A DNA stretch of 64,000 nucleotides from Aliidiomarina iranensis. Lineage in GTDB: Bacteria > Pseudomonadota > Gammaproteobacteria > Enterobacterales > Alteromonadaceae. The notes beneath the pieces are model-generated. The model was not told the DNA's origin. It saw only the letters and a list, made by a program, of their open reading frames with translations, and searched no databases. Made by a program: the position numbers and the translations under genes. Shown here piece after piece: positions 19,656 through 28,956 of this stretch (the first letter of the stretch is position 1; each line of letters begins with the position of its first letter). The stretch covers positions 248,001 to 312,000 of the forward strand of contig NZ_PIPJ01000002.1 in NCBI RefSeq assembly GCF_003987135.1. Direction: 5' to 3'.

Positions 19656-20495
19656 TTATTGAGCCACACCAAGCACTAATTGCTTTATCCGATCCTTGTA
19701 GCTCCGGCTTACTTTCAGTTCTTGGCCGTTTTGCAGCACTAAATGGTACTCGCCATTTTGGCGGCTACAGAGTTTTTCCACTTGCCCTAAATTAACTATT
19801 GCCGAGCGGTGAATGCGTTGGAATAAGCGGGGGTTCAGTTCTTGTTCTAATTCTTTCATTGTACGGCGCAAAATGTGCGTTTGATTCGCCGCATGAATGC
19901 ACATGTAATCTCCAGCCGCATCGATCCATTCAATCGAGTTAATCGCTACTCTGGTGATTTCGCCGCTATCTTTAATCGCAATATGGTCGGGATAGTTCTC
20001 AATTAGGGGCGCTTTTCCCTCAGCTAATTGCTGCAGAATATCCTCAACATCGCCACCAGTAATTTCCGCTACTAGCTGCACTAATCGTTGTTGGTAATCA
20101 CTGCTTTGCTCAGTTCGGAGCTCCTCGCCAATACGTTCGATGGCAATCGCCAAACGTTCTTCATCAACGGGTTTTAGCAGATAATCAATCGCACGAACTT
20201 CAAATGCACGAATTGCGTAATGATCGTAAGCGGTTACAAAAACTACTGCGGGCATTTGTGGCGCTTGCTCGCGAATGAGGCGCAATACTTCAAAACCGTT
20301 CAAACCGGGCATTTGAATATCAAGGAATACGAGATCAGGCTGCTCGCGAACGATCATCTCCACGGCTTCTCGACCACTACTCGCTTCGGCGATGACATCA
20401 ACTTGTTCAAAAGCATCTAAACGAATACGCAACCCCTGACGAGCGAGCGGCTCGTCATCCACAATAATCGCTCGAATTCGTTGAGTAAGGCTCAA
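19656..20495 (-). CDS. LytTR-family response regulator
   Basis: The 279-residue protein has a CheY-like receiver at 8-125 with D13/D14, phosphoacceptor D59 (FLDIQMPGLNG), and the switch Lys in YLLKPVDEERL, all intact. A C-terminal LytTR DNA-binding domain at about 175-278 contains FQRIHRSAIVNL and the closing KVSRSYKDRIKQL. The start is TTG, supported by AGAGGT about 7 bases upstream. It is preceded by its cognate sensor kinase and followed by the DUF6279-like lipoprotein. The target genes are unknown. Confidence 0.93.
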   Translation of the reverse strand: MSLTQRIRAIIVDDEPLARQGLRIRLDAFEQVDVIAEASSGREAVEMIVREQPDLVFLDIQMPGLNGFEVLRLIREQAPQMPAVVFVTAYDHYAIRAFEVRAIDYLLKPVDEERLAIAIERIGEELRTEQSSDYQQRLVQLVAEITGGDVEDILQQLAEGKAPLIENYPDHIAIKDSGEITRVAINSIEWIDAAGDYMCIHAANQTHILRRTMKELEQELNPRLFQRIHRSAIVNLGQVEKLCSRQNGEYHLVLQNGQELKVSRSYKDRIKQLVLGVAQ

Positions 20496-20567
20496 ACTAG
20501 TACCTCTTGTCTGTCGCTGGAATGCCTAACACAGGCAAAGTGCAAACCGTATACGAAGGAAATAACA

Positions 20568-21644
20568 TTATCGCTCTACTACTTGCCAAGGGATTTGCAG
20601 AGATGCTATGCAACCCGATGGTGAATTGGCTGACAGATTAAATGAGAACTGCTTCCCATACAAGGCCTTCAAACGTTCTTTTGTGTTCACTAAACCAACA
20701 CCAGAGCCACGAATTTTCACTTTTGTGGCGTCAAAAATATCCGGGCCATTATCGGCGATCGTAACCAGTAGTTGGCCCTCAACAACCGAGCCATTAATTT
20801 CAATGCGCCCTACTAATTCCGTTTTTGCAATGGCATATTTAATGGCGTTCTCAATCAAGGGTTGTAGTATCAAGCTCGGAACCAAAGCTTTCTTAGCTTC
20901 CTCAGAAACATTTACAATCACCTCTAAGCGCTCACCAAAGCGAACTTTTTCGATATCTAAATACAGCATTGCAGCGGATAATTCCTGCTCAAGCGTAATT
21001 CGCTTTATCGGCTCGTTATCGAGCGAAAAACGCAGAAACCGGCTGAGCTTGCTCATCATTTGGTTAGCACCCTTGGTATCATTTACCAAAATCAAGGTGG
21101 AAATGGCGTTTAGGGTGTTAAAAAGAAAATGTGGGTTTAGTTGATAGCGTAACATTTTCAACTGCGATTGGTGTGCCATCGATGCCGCCGCAAGTGATTT
21201 CTGTTGCGCGTCCTGCAAGAGTTGGTAGTACTTAATTACAAAATATAAAACGCTCCAAGTGAGCATAATGTAAAACTTCACTACCGTCAGCTGAAAGTAA
21301 AATAGGAGGTTGGTTGGCCGAAATCCAAATTTATAAATTTCCCAATTCGTTAAATTATCGATCACCGCCCATAGCGCGGCGGCAAGATATGAACAGAACA
21401 CCACCACCACGATTTGTAACATGGGGTGTTTATCCCAGATAGAGCGATAGATATAGCGCATGGGCACAGTTAACAAGAAGCCTGCATATGCCCCCAACAA
21501 TACGATAACCACCCAAATCTCACGCATTTCATGCATGAGTGAGCCCATATATTGCACTAAAGCATAGCCCGACCACCCAGCGATTTGCAGGAGCCAGAAC
21601 ATTTTATTTCTATCTTCAAGGTACGAACGCCAGTTCAAACTCAA
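20568..21644 (-). CDS. LytS/YehU-type sensor histidine kinase
   Basis: The 358-residue membrane kinase has about four transmembrane segments in residues 15-145. The His_kinase domain phosphoacceptor is H172 (LRYQLNPHFLFNTLNAIS), and a HATPase region follows with the N box LQPLIENAIKYAI and the glycine-rich GSGVGLVNTKERL. It phosphorylates the downstream LytTR regulator by family knowledge. The frame starts with TTG at 21644, while an in-frame ATG lies at 21602; neither has a strong ribosome-binding site, so the start is uncertain by 14 codons. Confidence 0.9.
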   Translation of the reverse strand: MSLNWRSYLEDRNKMFWLLQIAGWSGYALVQYMGSLMHEMREIWVVIVLLGAYAGFLLTVPMRYIYRSIWDKHPMLQIVVVVFCSYLAAALWAVIDNLTNWEIYKFGFRPTNLLFYFQLTVVKFYIMLTWSVLYFVIKYYQLLQDAQQKSLAAASMAHQSQLKMLRYQLNPHFLFNTLNAISTLILVNDTKGANQMMSKLSRFLRFSLDNEPIKRITLEQELSAAMLYLDIEKVRFGERLEVIVNVSEEAKKALVPSLILQPLIENAIKYAIAKTELVGRIEINGSVVEGQLLVTIADNGPDIFDATKVKIRGSGVGLVNTKERLKALYGKQFSFNLSANSPSGCIASLQIPWQVVER

Positions 21645-21821
21645 TTCCTATTCTCAATATTTTATAAACGTGATCACACGATAATTTATTCGTTTGATCT
21701 TAAAGTTTACCGGAAGCCGTTAAAAATTCGATACCGTTTAACTGGAAAGTTTCATGCTTAGTCGCATCTTTGCGCTCATGATACAATATTCGCTTCAAGT
21801 AGCGTTTAGAAAAGGTACTTT

Positions 21822-23702
21822 ATGCAGACAAACACAAAACAAAATGAAATGAAAAACGAAAGCACACTAGCATACACTGTTGATGCCTCCGAATTACACC
21901 ATCACTACTTTAACGTTACTTTACGAATCAAAACTCGCAATAACTCTGGATTAGCCTTGCGGTTGCCGGCGTGGTTACCAGGCAGTTATATGATCCGCGA
22001 TTTTGCCAAACATGTGGTGGCATTCTCCGCTGAACGAGATGGAAAGCCTTTACTGTATTCTCGGCCTGATAAAAGCACTTGGCAGCTAGAACCTCTGCAG
22101 CACTCAGAAAGCGATGCTAAAGATGCACCGATCATTATCAATTATAAAGTATATGCCTTTGATTTATCGGTTCGCACGGCTTGGCTGGATTCAGAATTTG
22201 GCTTCTTTAATCCGAGTGCTCTATGCCTCGAGGTGATTGAAACGAGTGATATAGCAGTTGCTGAAACTAGTTTATCAAACCAACCCTACCAAATTGAAAT
22301 TATCGCTCCCAAGAAGGGTTCACCGGCAGATGATTGGCAGCTTGCTACCGGAATGCCCTGTTTAAACGCTGATAAAAACGGTTTTGGTATTTATCAGGCA
22401 GAAAATTATGCCGCTTTCATTGATTACCCTTTTCTACTTGGGCCCTTAACTCGAGTTGATTTTACTGCAGCGAACATTCCTCATAGCTTAGTGCTAGTAG
22501 GCCGGCACTTCGCGAATATCGATCGTTTACGTGCCGATCTAAAAGCAATTTGCGAAACCCAAATAAATTTTTGGCAAGGTGATGTTCCCTTCTCTAGTTA
22601 CGAATTTCTCACCATGGTGGTAGGCAACGGCTTTGGCGGGCTAGAGCATCGCAATTCCACAGCCTTAATTTGCAGCCGGCACACGTTAGAACCTGCAGAG
22701 AAACAACTAAATGCAGGTATGGAGAGTGATGATTACTTAACCTTTTTGAGCTTATGTAGCCATGAATATTTCCACAGTTGGAACGTGAAACAATTGCGGC
22801 CGAAAATCTTTCATCCTTATGAGCTAGCTTCTGAGCAATATACAGAGCAATTGTGGTTCTACGAGGGTGTTACCTCTTACCTCGATGATTTTTTTGTGCA
22901 GCAAAGTGGCGTTATGTCGGCCGAGCAATTTCTTCAACGTTTAGGGCAAAGCCTTAGCCGGGCTCTAAGAGGAAAAGGCCCTAAACGGCAAAGTGTGTTG
23001 GAATCGAGTACGCTTGCATGGACAACCTTTTATCAGCAGAACGAAAATGCACAAAATGCCATTAGTAGCTACTACAGCAAAGGCGCTGCAATTGCGCTCT
23101 TGCTGGATCTGATGTTGCGGCAAGCTAGCCAACATCGTTGTTCACTTCGTGAAGTAATGAATACCTTGTATCAAGAAAAGCGGAATATTGGCACGCTTCA
23201 CAACGATCTTATCCAAGCTATCGCTAAAGTGGGTAACCCTGCGATCGCCGAGCAAGTACAACAATGGTTGGAATCAACGCAAGCCTTACCCATTGATATT
23301 TGGTTAGAGCAATTTGGTGTAAGCCTTAGCCCAAATGTTGCCGAACAATTTAGTTTGCAGCCAAGTTTGCAGCCAACCTTGGCGAATCAAGTAGCCCTAG
23401 GTGCTGTGCTTCAGGAGAAAGATAATGCCATTGTGGTTTCTCGTGTTTTTGAGGATAGTGCTGCTGCGTTAGCTAATATTGCGGTTAATGATCGTTTGGT
23501 TGCTATTGATTACTTAGCCGCTAATCGAAACAATTTGCAGCGGGCATTTAATCGCTATCAACCTGGGGAAACTGTTATGGTGCATATCATACGCGACGAT
23601 CGTTTATTGCAGCGAGAGCTTACTTGGCAAGCGCCGCAAGCTGATTGTTACGCCCTCAGTATTAATAATGAGAAAACATGCAAAAACTGGCTGCGTATCT
23701 AG
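21822..23702 (+). CDS. M61 family glycyl aminopeptidase with PDZ domain
   Basis: The 626-residue protein has an N-terminal beta domain with the LRLPAWLPGSYMIRDFAKH signature, the zinc motif HEYFH in a HEYFHSWNVKQLRP context, the downstream FYEGVTSYL catalytic-support region, and a PDZ domain at about 515-600. By family knowledge it is a zinc aminopeptidase preferring Gly or Ala. No signal peptide is visible, so a cytosolic location is likely. AAAGGT lies before the ATG. It is divergent from the LytS kinase gene. Confidence 0.9.
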   Translation: MQTNTKQNEMKNESTLAYTVDASELHHHYFNVTLRIKTRNNSGLALRLPAWLPGSYMIRDFAKHVVAFSAERDGKPLLYSRPDKSTWQLEPLQHSESDAKDAPIIINYKVYAFDLSVRTAWLDSEFGFFNPSALCLEVIETSDIAVAETSLSNQPYQIEIIAPKKGSPADDWQLATGMPCLNADKNGFGIYQAENYAAFIDYPFLLGPLTRVDFTAANIPHSLVLVGRHFANIDRLRADLKAICETQINFWQGDVPFSSYEFLTMVVGNGFGGLEHRNSTALICSRHTLEPAEKQLNAGMESDDYLTFLSLCSHEYFHSWNVKQLRPKIFHPYELASEQYTEQLWFYEGVTSYLDDFFVQQSGVMSAEQFLQRLGQSLSRALRGKGPKRQSVLESSTLAWTTFYQQNENAQNAISSYYSKGAAIALLLDLMLRQASQHRCSLREVMNTLYQEKRNIGTLHNDLIQAIAKVGNPAIAEQVQQWLESTQALPIDIWLEQFGVSLSPNVAEQFSLQPSLQPTLANQVALGAVLQEKDNAIVVSRVFEDSAAALANIAVNDRLVAIDYLAANRNNLQRAFNRYQPGETVMVHIIRDDRLLQRELTWQAPQADCYALSINNEKTCKNWLRI

Positions 23703-23704
23703 TT

Positions 23705-24589
23705 TCACCGCTCCGGTAAAAGCAGCGCAGGATCTACACGCACTGCACCCCAGTTCATGCGCCAATCTAAGTGCGGGCCGGTAGCTCGGCCGGTTGCCCC
23801 TATCTCGCCGATAAGGTCACCCAGTTGAACTACTTGGCCCTCTTCAACATGAATAGCGTGCAAATGTAGAAAGCTCGAAAAAATATTGTGGCCATGATCA
23901 ATAATGATAGTACCACCAGAGAGCACCATATCTGGCGCTGTTAATCGAACTTCGCCGCCAGCCGGAGCATATACTGGCGTGCCCGTTGGGGCTGCAATAT
24001 CTAAGCCCCAATGGGGTGCGCTTGGGTTTCCATTGAGAATTCGCTGGCTACCATACACGCCACTAATGCGCCCTTCTGCCGGCCAAACAAAAGCTTCACT
24101 AAAATCCAAACGATCGCTGTTGATATTCCGAGCTTCGGCAATTTTTACATTGTCCGCCCGAATTAATTGTTGCACTTCAGGGTCTGGCGTTACTGTGCGC
24201 TGTGGTAGGCCATCAACTCTTTGTATATTGAATTCGCGGCTTTGAATGCTATAGCTTTCTTGCCATGTTTCCCCTGAGGGCAAAGCAACTTTCAAATGTA
24301 TATCATTTTCATCGTCACGGCCGATACCAAAAACAAAGTAGCCATCGCTGCCTACTTTTAACCTTTCATTGTTTAAGTACACCGTTGCGCTTTCACGGCT
24401 GCGGCCAACAATCATGGCCCCCTGCACAAACTCGCCTTGTAGTTCTGGAGCTAAATTCCCATTACTTTCGTTAGCTTGCGCGGGGCCCATGAAGAAAGCA
24501 CTACCGATAATGAACAAACAAAATAACACCTGAGAACCCGTCGCCCTGCTGCACAAGCAACGAAGCCTCTGCCAAAACATGTTATGCAT
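23705..24589 (-). CDS. M23 (LytM) family metallopeptidase
   Basis: This 294-residue exported protein has a signal peptide around residues 15-39 (ending PAQANE), a central beta-sandwich region, and a C-terminal LytM domain. The zinc motifs HWGLD and HLH (FLHLHAIHV) are complete, as is the final HLDWRMNWGAVRVDP. By family knowledge it hydrolyses peptidoglycan cross-links in the periplasm, or activates an amidase if inactive; here the metal ligands are intact. Its start overlaps the upstream QueD-like gene by 8 bases, so the two are cotranscribed. Confidence 0.9.
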   Translation of the reverse strand: MHNMFWQRLRCLCSRATGSQVLFCLFIIGSAFFMGPAQANESNGNLAPELQGEFVQGAMIVGRSRESATVYLNNERLKVGSDGYFVFGIGRDDENDIHLKVALPSGETWQESYSIQSREFNIQRVDGLPQRTVTPDPEVQQLIRADNVKIAEARNINSDRLDFSEAFVWPAEGRISGVYGSQRILNGNPSAPHWGLDIAAPTGTPVYAPAGGEVRLTAPDMVLSGGTIIIDHGHNIFSSFLHLHAIHVEEGQVVQLGDLIGEIGATGRATGPHLDWRMNWGAVRVDPALLLPER

Positions 24590-25529
24590 AACCTATCGCT
24601 CCCTTACCAACGCCCTCAAAGGCGATCACCTTAATCTTCAGGCTCTGTGCAGATAACTCACTGGCTGCCGTATTTGCGGTACTCGTATTTGCCGTTAATA
24701 CCTTACGCTCATTTGCTACCTCAATCGCTATTTCCCGAGCGATATAATCAGCGATACGCTCAACCGTGGTATCCGTGGGCATTACCTCATTTTCATTCTT
24801 TGGCAAAATCAATTCAAATAATCCTTGCTCAGCCATGTAAGAATAGAAAATGTGCCCTTCACCCGCGTGCGCTTGTGCAGAAGAACTCAATTTCATGCTT
24901 TCGGCATTGCTGATATCTTCGGCAGTACCCACATAAATATCTTCCCACCGACGCGACCAGCGCTGTTCCCATGCAGTACTGCGCATACCATCGATGAAGA
25001 TTTTTAATGCTGAACGGTGGCCGTGAGCAATACGCTGGCAGTTACCATCATGCTTTTTCAAACCATGGGTGTAGTGATAATAGAACCCATTAATTTCCTC
25101 TGCACGCAAGGTAAGCTGCAAGCCCTCTACGTTGGCGGGTAATTCGCGTTTGATTACTGCTTGGAGGTAATCGATCGTTGATTCTTGGGTGATGACATCG
25201 GAATCAATAAAGGCATAGGCATCTGCCGGACAATATAAATGCACAGTTTTACCGGGCCGCAAAAAATCTACCCAATAATGAGTACCCTCGGTTTCTCTGG
25301 TAACCTGTGTGTAAGCATGCTCGGTAGGTATAAGTAATTTATGATCCACTGATTGATCAATAATGGCCTTCACTTGCTTTTTTACGCGGCCAAAATCCAG
25401 CACCATCGATTGGTCATTCAAGGATCCATCGAGAATAATATCCACAATCCAACTTTCTCCCACAATGCCCCGCTCTGGGCAAAGATAAGAAAAATCGATT
25501 ACGGTAAGATCATTCACAAATAACTGCAT
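24582..25529 (-). CDS. Two-domain 6-pyruvoyl-tetrahydropterin synthase/QueD homologue
   Basis: The 315-residue protein carries two tandem domains of the QueD/PTPS fold. The first (1-130) keeps the DFGRVKK and DHKLL elements but its usual zinc-binding Cys and HGH are absent (CPERGIVGES). The second has the zinc site, NCQRIAHGHR, and a late Glu (VIAFEGVGKG), but lacks the central DH element. A complete active site would therefore have to be shared between domains or subunits; this is inference. Classical QueD is about 120 residues and makes the queuosine precursor 6-carboxytetrahydropterin. It is cotranscribed with an M23 peptidase. Confidence 0.75.
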   Translation of the reverse strand: MQLFVNDLTVIDFSYLCPERGIVGESWIVDIILDGSLNDQSMVLDFGRVKKQVKAIIDQSVDHKLLIPTEHAYTQVTRETEGTHYWVDFLRPGKTVHLYCPADAYAFIDSDVITQESTIDYLQAVIKRELPANVEGLQLTLRAEEINGFYYHYTHGLKKHDGNCQRIAHGHRSALKIFIDGMRSTAWEQRWSRRWEDIYVGTAEDISNAESMKLSSSAQAHAGEGHIFYSYMAEQGLFELILPKNENEVMPTDTTVERIADYIAREIAIEVANERKVLTANTSTANTAASELSAQSLKIKVIAFEGVGKGAIGYA

Positions 25530-25591
25530 TTAACGGCCTTTTTCAAGCAAGTAAGTAAGAAACAAAACGATATGGGCAGAGTATACCGGAA

Positions 25592-26305
25592 TCAGGGGTG
25601 TTGAAACCACTGCCAAAGTAAATGACTCGCAAGTAACCACAGCACACCGCCCATCAACCTATCAAACCAATAACCATGGCTGAGGAGCACAGAACGAATC
25701 CGAGTTTTACCAATCATGAGAGAAAGCGTAGCGAACCAAATAAAGGTTGCAATCGCTAAATATACACCGAAGCCAATTTTAACCGATATCGGTGTTTGTA
25801 CCGAGATAATCGAGGTAAATAAAGCTAAGAAAAACATGGTGGCTTTAATATTTAGCCCATTGGTAAGAAAACCAACTAAAAATGCTCGACCATTGGAAAC
25901 CTGAGAAACTGAATCGGCTGCCGCTCCTGAGTTTTCAGAGCGTATTTGATTAACGGTAACTTTATCAGTTGTAGCTATCGGCGCTGCGGCTGGCTCAGGC
26001 CCAGAGCGAATCGCATTCCAACCGAGCCAGAAAAAATACGCACTGGCTATTAAAAGTAACAGTTGATATAGCCAAGGAGTCTGATTAATGATCAGCGCCA
26101 AGCCAAGAATAGAATAAGTAACATGAATTAGAATACCTGTGCCAATACCAGCGCTTACCCACAAGGCTAAACGTGCTCCATGACGAACACTATAGCGGCT
26201 AACCACTGCAAAATCGGGACCTGGGCTTATCACCGCTACTGCGTGCGCAATTGCCATAGCCATAAACTCAGCAAAATATCGCCCTGCTAAAATTTCATCC
26301 AGCAT
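25592..26305 (-). CDS. LysE/RhtB family amino-acid exporter
   Basis: From the ATG at 26305, with GGAAAG about 6 bases upstream, the product has 237 residues and six predicted transmembrane segments. The family motif is AVISPGPDFAVVSRYSVRHGARLALWVSAGIGTG near the N-terminus. A polar insertion around residues 115-150 separates helices 3 and 4. By family knowledge it exports amino acids such as lysine, threonine or homoserine. It is divergent from the LysR regulator at 26470, a typical arrangement for regulator and target. Confidence 0.9.
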   Translation of the reverse strand: MLDEILAGRYFAEFMAMAIAHAVAVISPGPDFAVVSRYSVRHGARLALWVSAGIGTGILIHVTYSILGLALIINQTPWLYQLLLLIASAYFFWLGWNAIRSGPEPAAAPIATTDKVTVNQIRSENSGAAADSVSQVSNGRAFLVGFLTNGLNIKATMFFLALFTSIISVQTPISVKIGFGVYLAIATFIWFATLSLMIGKTRIRSVLLSHGYWFDRLMGGVLWLLASHLLWQWFQHP

Positions 26306-26469
26306 GTACTTTCCAACTCCAGAGGTTAAGTAGTTATAAGTCAACAGGTTTGCACCTAGTTCACTAGTTGGATATGATGATTAAAAATCATTTCAATTTA
26401 ACTTAATTTAAACTAAAAAAGTTAAATAACTGCAACCCTATAACCATGCGCAACTAAGAAAATAAAAAC

Positions 26470-27381
26470 ATGAAAAACAACAGTTCACCATCGTTAAATG
26501 CTTTACGTGTATTCGAGGCTGTATCGCGGTTAGGCAGTTTTAAAGCGGCTGCCGCTGAACTCAGCGTGACACAATCAGCTATTAGCCGGCAAATAACCAC
26601 GCTCGAAGAACAGCTCGGCATTCGCCTAATACAGCGTGATAATCGAGTTCACGCATTAACTCCAGCCGGCGATGCCTTAGCACCTGATTTAACGCGCGTA
26701 TTCCGGCAAATTGAACGTTTAGTTAAGCGAACAATGAAAAACGGTGAGCATGCGCGCCGCACACTTACACTCGGTATTAGCAGTGAGCTGTTACGCTGGT
26801 GGCTCGGCCCTATGCTAGCTGAGTTTAACCAATTATACCCACATTTAGAGCTACAGTGTGTGCAAGTTCCTGAGTATCTCAGCCGGCAAAACGAAGCACC
26901 ATTAACGCACGAATTGCTGCATGGTGAGCTTGATGCCCTTCTTACTTTTTCGGCGCCGGCGCAAAAAGCTATCGCAAACTGGCTGCTTAGTGATAGCCAG
27001 CTCATATTAATGCGTTCCAAAAGTGTGCCGGAACCAAGTAAATCGGAGCTTCGAGAATGCAAGTTTGTGGCAGTAAATACCAATAAAGATTGGGATCGCT
27101 GGACTAAAGCTTACGATATAAAAATCCCCGCTGATCAAGTTCAGTTGGTAAACAACACCAGTATGGCAGTTGAGCTTGGTCAGTTTACGAATCGGCTCTT
27201 ATTACTACCTGATTTTTATGCTCGAGCGGCAACCGAAGCAGGGCTTCAAGAAGTTACCGGGCTTCGCTTAACTAGCCGCCATGGGCTGCATATTTCTGTG
27301 CGGCGAGAAAGCCAACGGGAAATGGCAATTGTAGCGTTGGTGAACTGGCTACAACACATCATTGAAAAGTCAGTTCGGTAA
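26470..27381 (+). CDS. LysR-type transcriptional regulator, GcvA-like
   Basis: The 303-residue protein has an N-terminal winged helix-turn-helix at residues 8-66 (LNALRVFEAVSRLGSFKAAA, then QSAISRQITTLEEQLGIRL) and a LysR substrate-binding domain at about 95-295. The N-terminal helix sequence fits the GcvA/AmpR branch. It is transcribed away from the LysE-family exporter with 164 bases between, so it probably controls that gene. The ligand cannot be inferred. Confidence 0.9.
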   Translation: MKNNSSPSLNALRVFEAVSRLGSFKAAAAELSVTQSAISRQITTLEEQLGIRLIQRDNRVHALTPAGDALAPDLTRVFRQIERLVKRTMKNGEHARRTLTLGISSELLRWWLGPMLAEFNQLYPHLELQCVQVPEYLSRQNEAPLTHELLHGELDALLTFSAPAQKAIANWLLSDSQLILMRSKSVPEPSKSELRECKFVAVNTNKDWDRWTKAYDIKIPADQVQLVNNTSMAVELGQFTNRLLLLPDFYARAATEAGLQEVTGLRLTSRHGLHISVRRESQREMAIVALVNWLQHIIEKSVR

Positions 27382-27503
27382 TAGGCACGAGCTATTACCA
27401 ACTTGATAAATTAATGATCAAACTCATAAATTTACTACAATAAAAAACGAAGGTTTAGCAGCGTAGGGAAACTAAGAAGATAAACGTAGAATAAACAAAG
27501 AAA

Positions 27504-27517
27504 TGGTGCCCGGGGCC
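27504..27517. repeat. attL core, direct repeat with tRNA-Leu 3' end
   Basis: TGGTGCCCGGGGCC is identical to the last 14 bases (as read on the plus strand) of the tRNA-Leu gene at 36782. The flanking bases differ at both sides, which defines the core. It lies 137 bases upstream of the integrase start. Confidence 0.8.
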
Positions 27518-27530
27518 AACCGCGTTTAAC

Positions 27531-27611
27531 TGTCTAATCCCACCTAACAAAACCCACAAAGCTCAATAAAAGCAAGGCATAGAATAAAAATACTTGTCTA
27601 ACCCCACCTAA
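27531..27611 (+). repeat. Direct repeats upstream of the integrase, candidate arm-type sites
   Basis: TGTCTAATCCCACCTAA at 27531-27547 is repeated with one mismatch (C for T) at 27595-27611, 64 bases apart start to start. Both lie between the attL core and the integrase gene, where tyrosine integrases bind arm sites. They might alternatively be operators for integrase expression. Confidence 0.55.
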
Positions 27612-27654
27612 TGCAATACCATAGTTTCTAGGTTTTTATGGTGGGTATAAAGGT

Positions 27655-28956
27655 ATGCCGAAAAAAGCAAAAGAGTTAACCGACAAACAGTTAAATGCTA
27701 TCGCCAAGAGCGGTAAAGCAGGTTTATTCCCAGTTGGCCGGGTTGCAGGTTTATCATTACAGATTAAACCACCATCGGCGGCCAGTTGGATATTGCGAAC
27801 GGTGATACACGATAAGCGCCGAAATATCGGTTTAGGTGGCTATCCGGAAGTTTCACTAGCCGCAGCCCGTGAAATCGCCTCAGCGCTCAAAAGCCGCATA
27901 AAGCATGAGGCCTACGATCCAGTAGCAGACCGCAAACAATTAAAATCCGCTGCCATTAAAGAGCAAGCCAAGCTGATCACGTTTAAGCAAGCTGCGAGAG
28001 AATACATAGAGAAACGCAGCAAGGAATTTAAAACCGAACAACAGCTACGCAAGCTAACCCGGATAATGGAAGAATACGCCTACCCTATCATGGGTAATAT
28101 GATGTTAACCGATATTGATTTAAACGTGATCAAGCGCGTAATGAATCAGCCTACCATTGTAAGGGTTAAAGTTGATGGCGATATGCAGAGCATTGATTCT
28201 ACGTTATGGCATGGGAAAACAGAAACCGCCAACCGCCTACGCATTTACTTAACGCATATTTTTAATGCGGCCATTGCCAGTGGTACCTATACAGAATTAA
28301 ACCCGGCGCGGTGGGAAGGTGGTTTAAAAACAATCCTGCCAGAGCCACAGAAGATTAGTAAAACTAAGCACCACACAGCGCTTCCAGTAGAGCGTATGCC
28401 AGAGTTTTGGGCGAAGCTAACCCAGTGCGATGGCATGGGCGCGAAAGTCTTACAATTTGGCATTCTGACCGCTTCACGTTCAAGCGAAATGCGTGGCGCG
28501 TTATGGTCTGAAATTGATATGGCCAATAAAGTTTGGCGGATCCCGGCAGAGCGTATGAAAGCAGGTAAAGCACACAATGTGCCGTTATCAGATGAAGCAT
28601 TGGCCTTGCTCGATTCAATGCCGAAAGAATCGCCCTACATATTTCCATCGGCCAAAGGCGGCCAAGTAACAGATGCCACAGTAGGTAAAGTAGCCAAAAG
28701 CATGGGCTATGAAGTTACGGTGCATGGATTCAGAAGCACGTTTAAAGATTGGGCGCGGCAACCTACCGAATATAACCACGATCAATACGATGATGATCTA
28801 TCAGAATTGGCACTTGCACACGTTAACAACGATAGCACCCGGGCAGCATACGCACGTAATGAGCTATTGAACGAGCGGCGACCAATGATGCAAGCGTGGG
28901 CGCAATACTGCCAACAGCGCATAGATAACGTAATTGAGATAAGAGGTGCAAAATGA
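27655..28956 (+). CDS. int: Tyrosine-type site-specific integrase, P4 type
   Basis: The 433-residue integrase has an N-terminal DUF4102 arm-binding domain (residues 1-95), a SAM-like core-binding domain at about 105-210, and a catalytic domain from 245. The catalytic residues are R275 (LTASRSSEMRG), H357 and R360 (VHGFRSTF), H389 (LALAHVNND) and nucleophile Y399. An acidic insertion (YDDDLSE) precedes the third motif. It is adjacent to attL and would integrate and excise the element at tRNA-Leu. It overlaps the next gene by 4 bases. Confidence 0.95.
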   Translation: MPKKAKELTDKQLNAIAKSGKAGLFPVGRVAGLSLQIKPPSAASWILRTVIHDKRRNIGLGGYPEVSLAAAREIASALKSRIKHEAYDPVADRKQLKSAAIKEQAKLITFKQAAREYIEKRSKEFKTEQQLRKLTRIMEEYAYPIMGNMMLTDIDLNVIKRVMNQPTIVRVKVDGDMQSIDSTLWHGKTETANRLRIYLTHIFNAAIASGTYTELNPARWEGGLKTILPEPQKISKTKHHTALPVERMPEFWAKLTQCDGMGAKVLQFGILTASRSSEMRGALWSEIDMANKVWRIPAERMKAGKAHNVPLSDEALALLDSMPKESPYIFPSAKGGQVTDATVGKVAKSMGYEVTVHGFRSTFKDWARQPTEYNHDQYDDDLSELALAHVNNDSTRAAYARNELLNERRPMMQAWAQYCQQRIDNVIEIRGAK

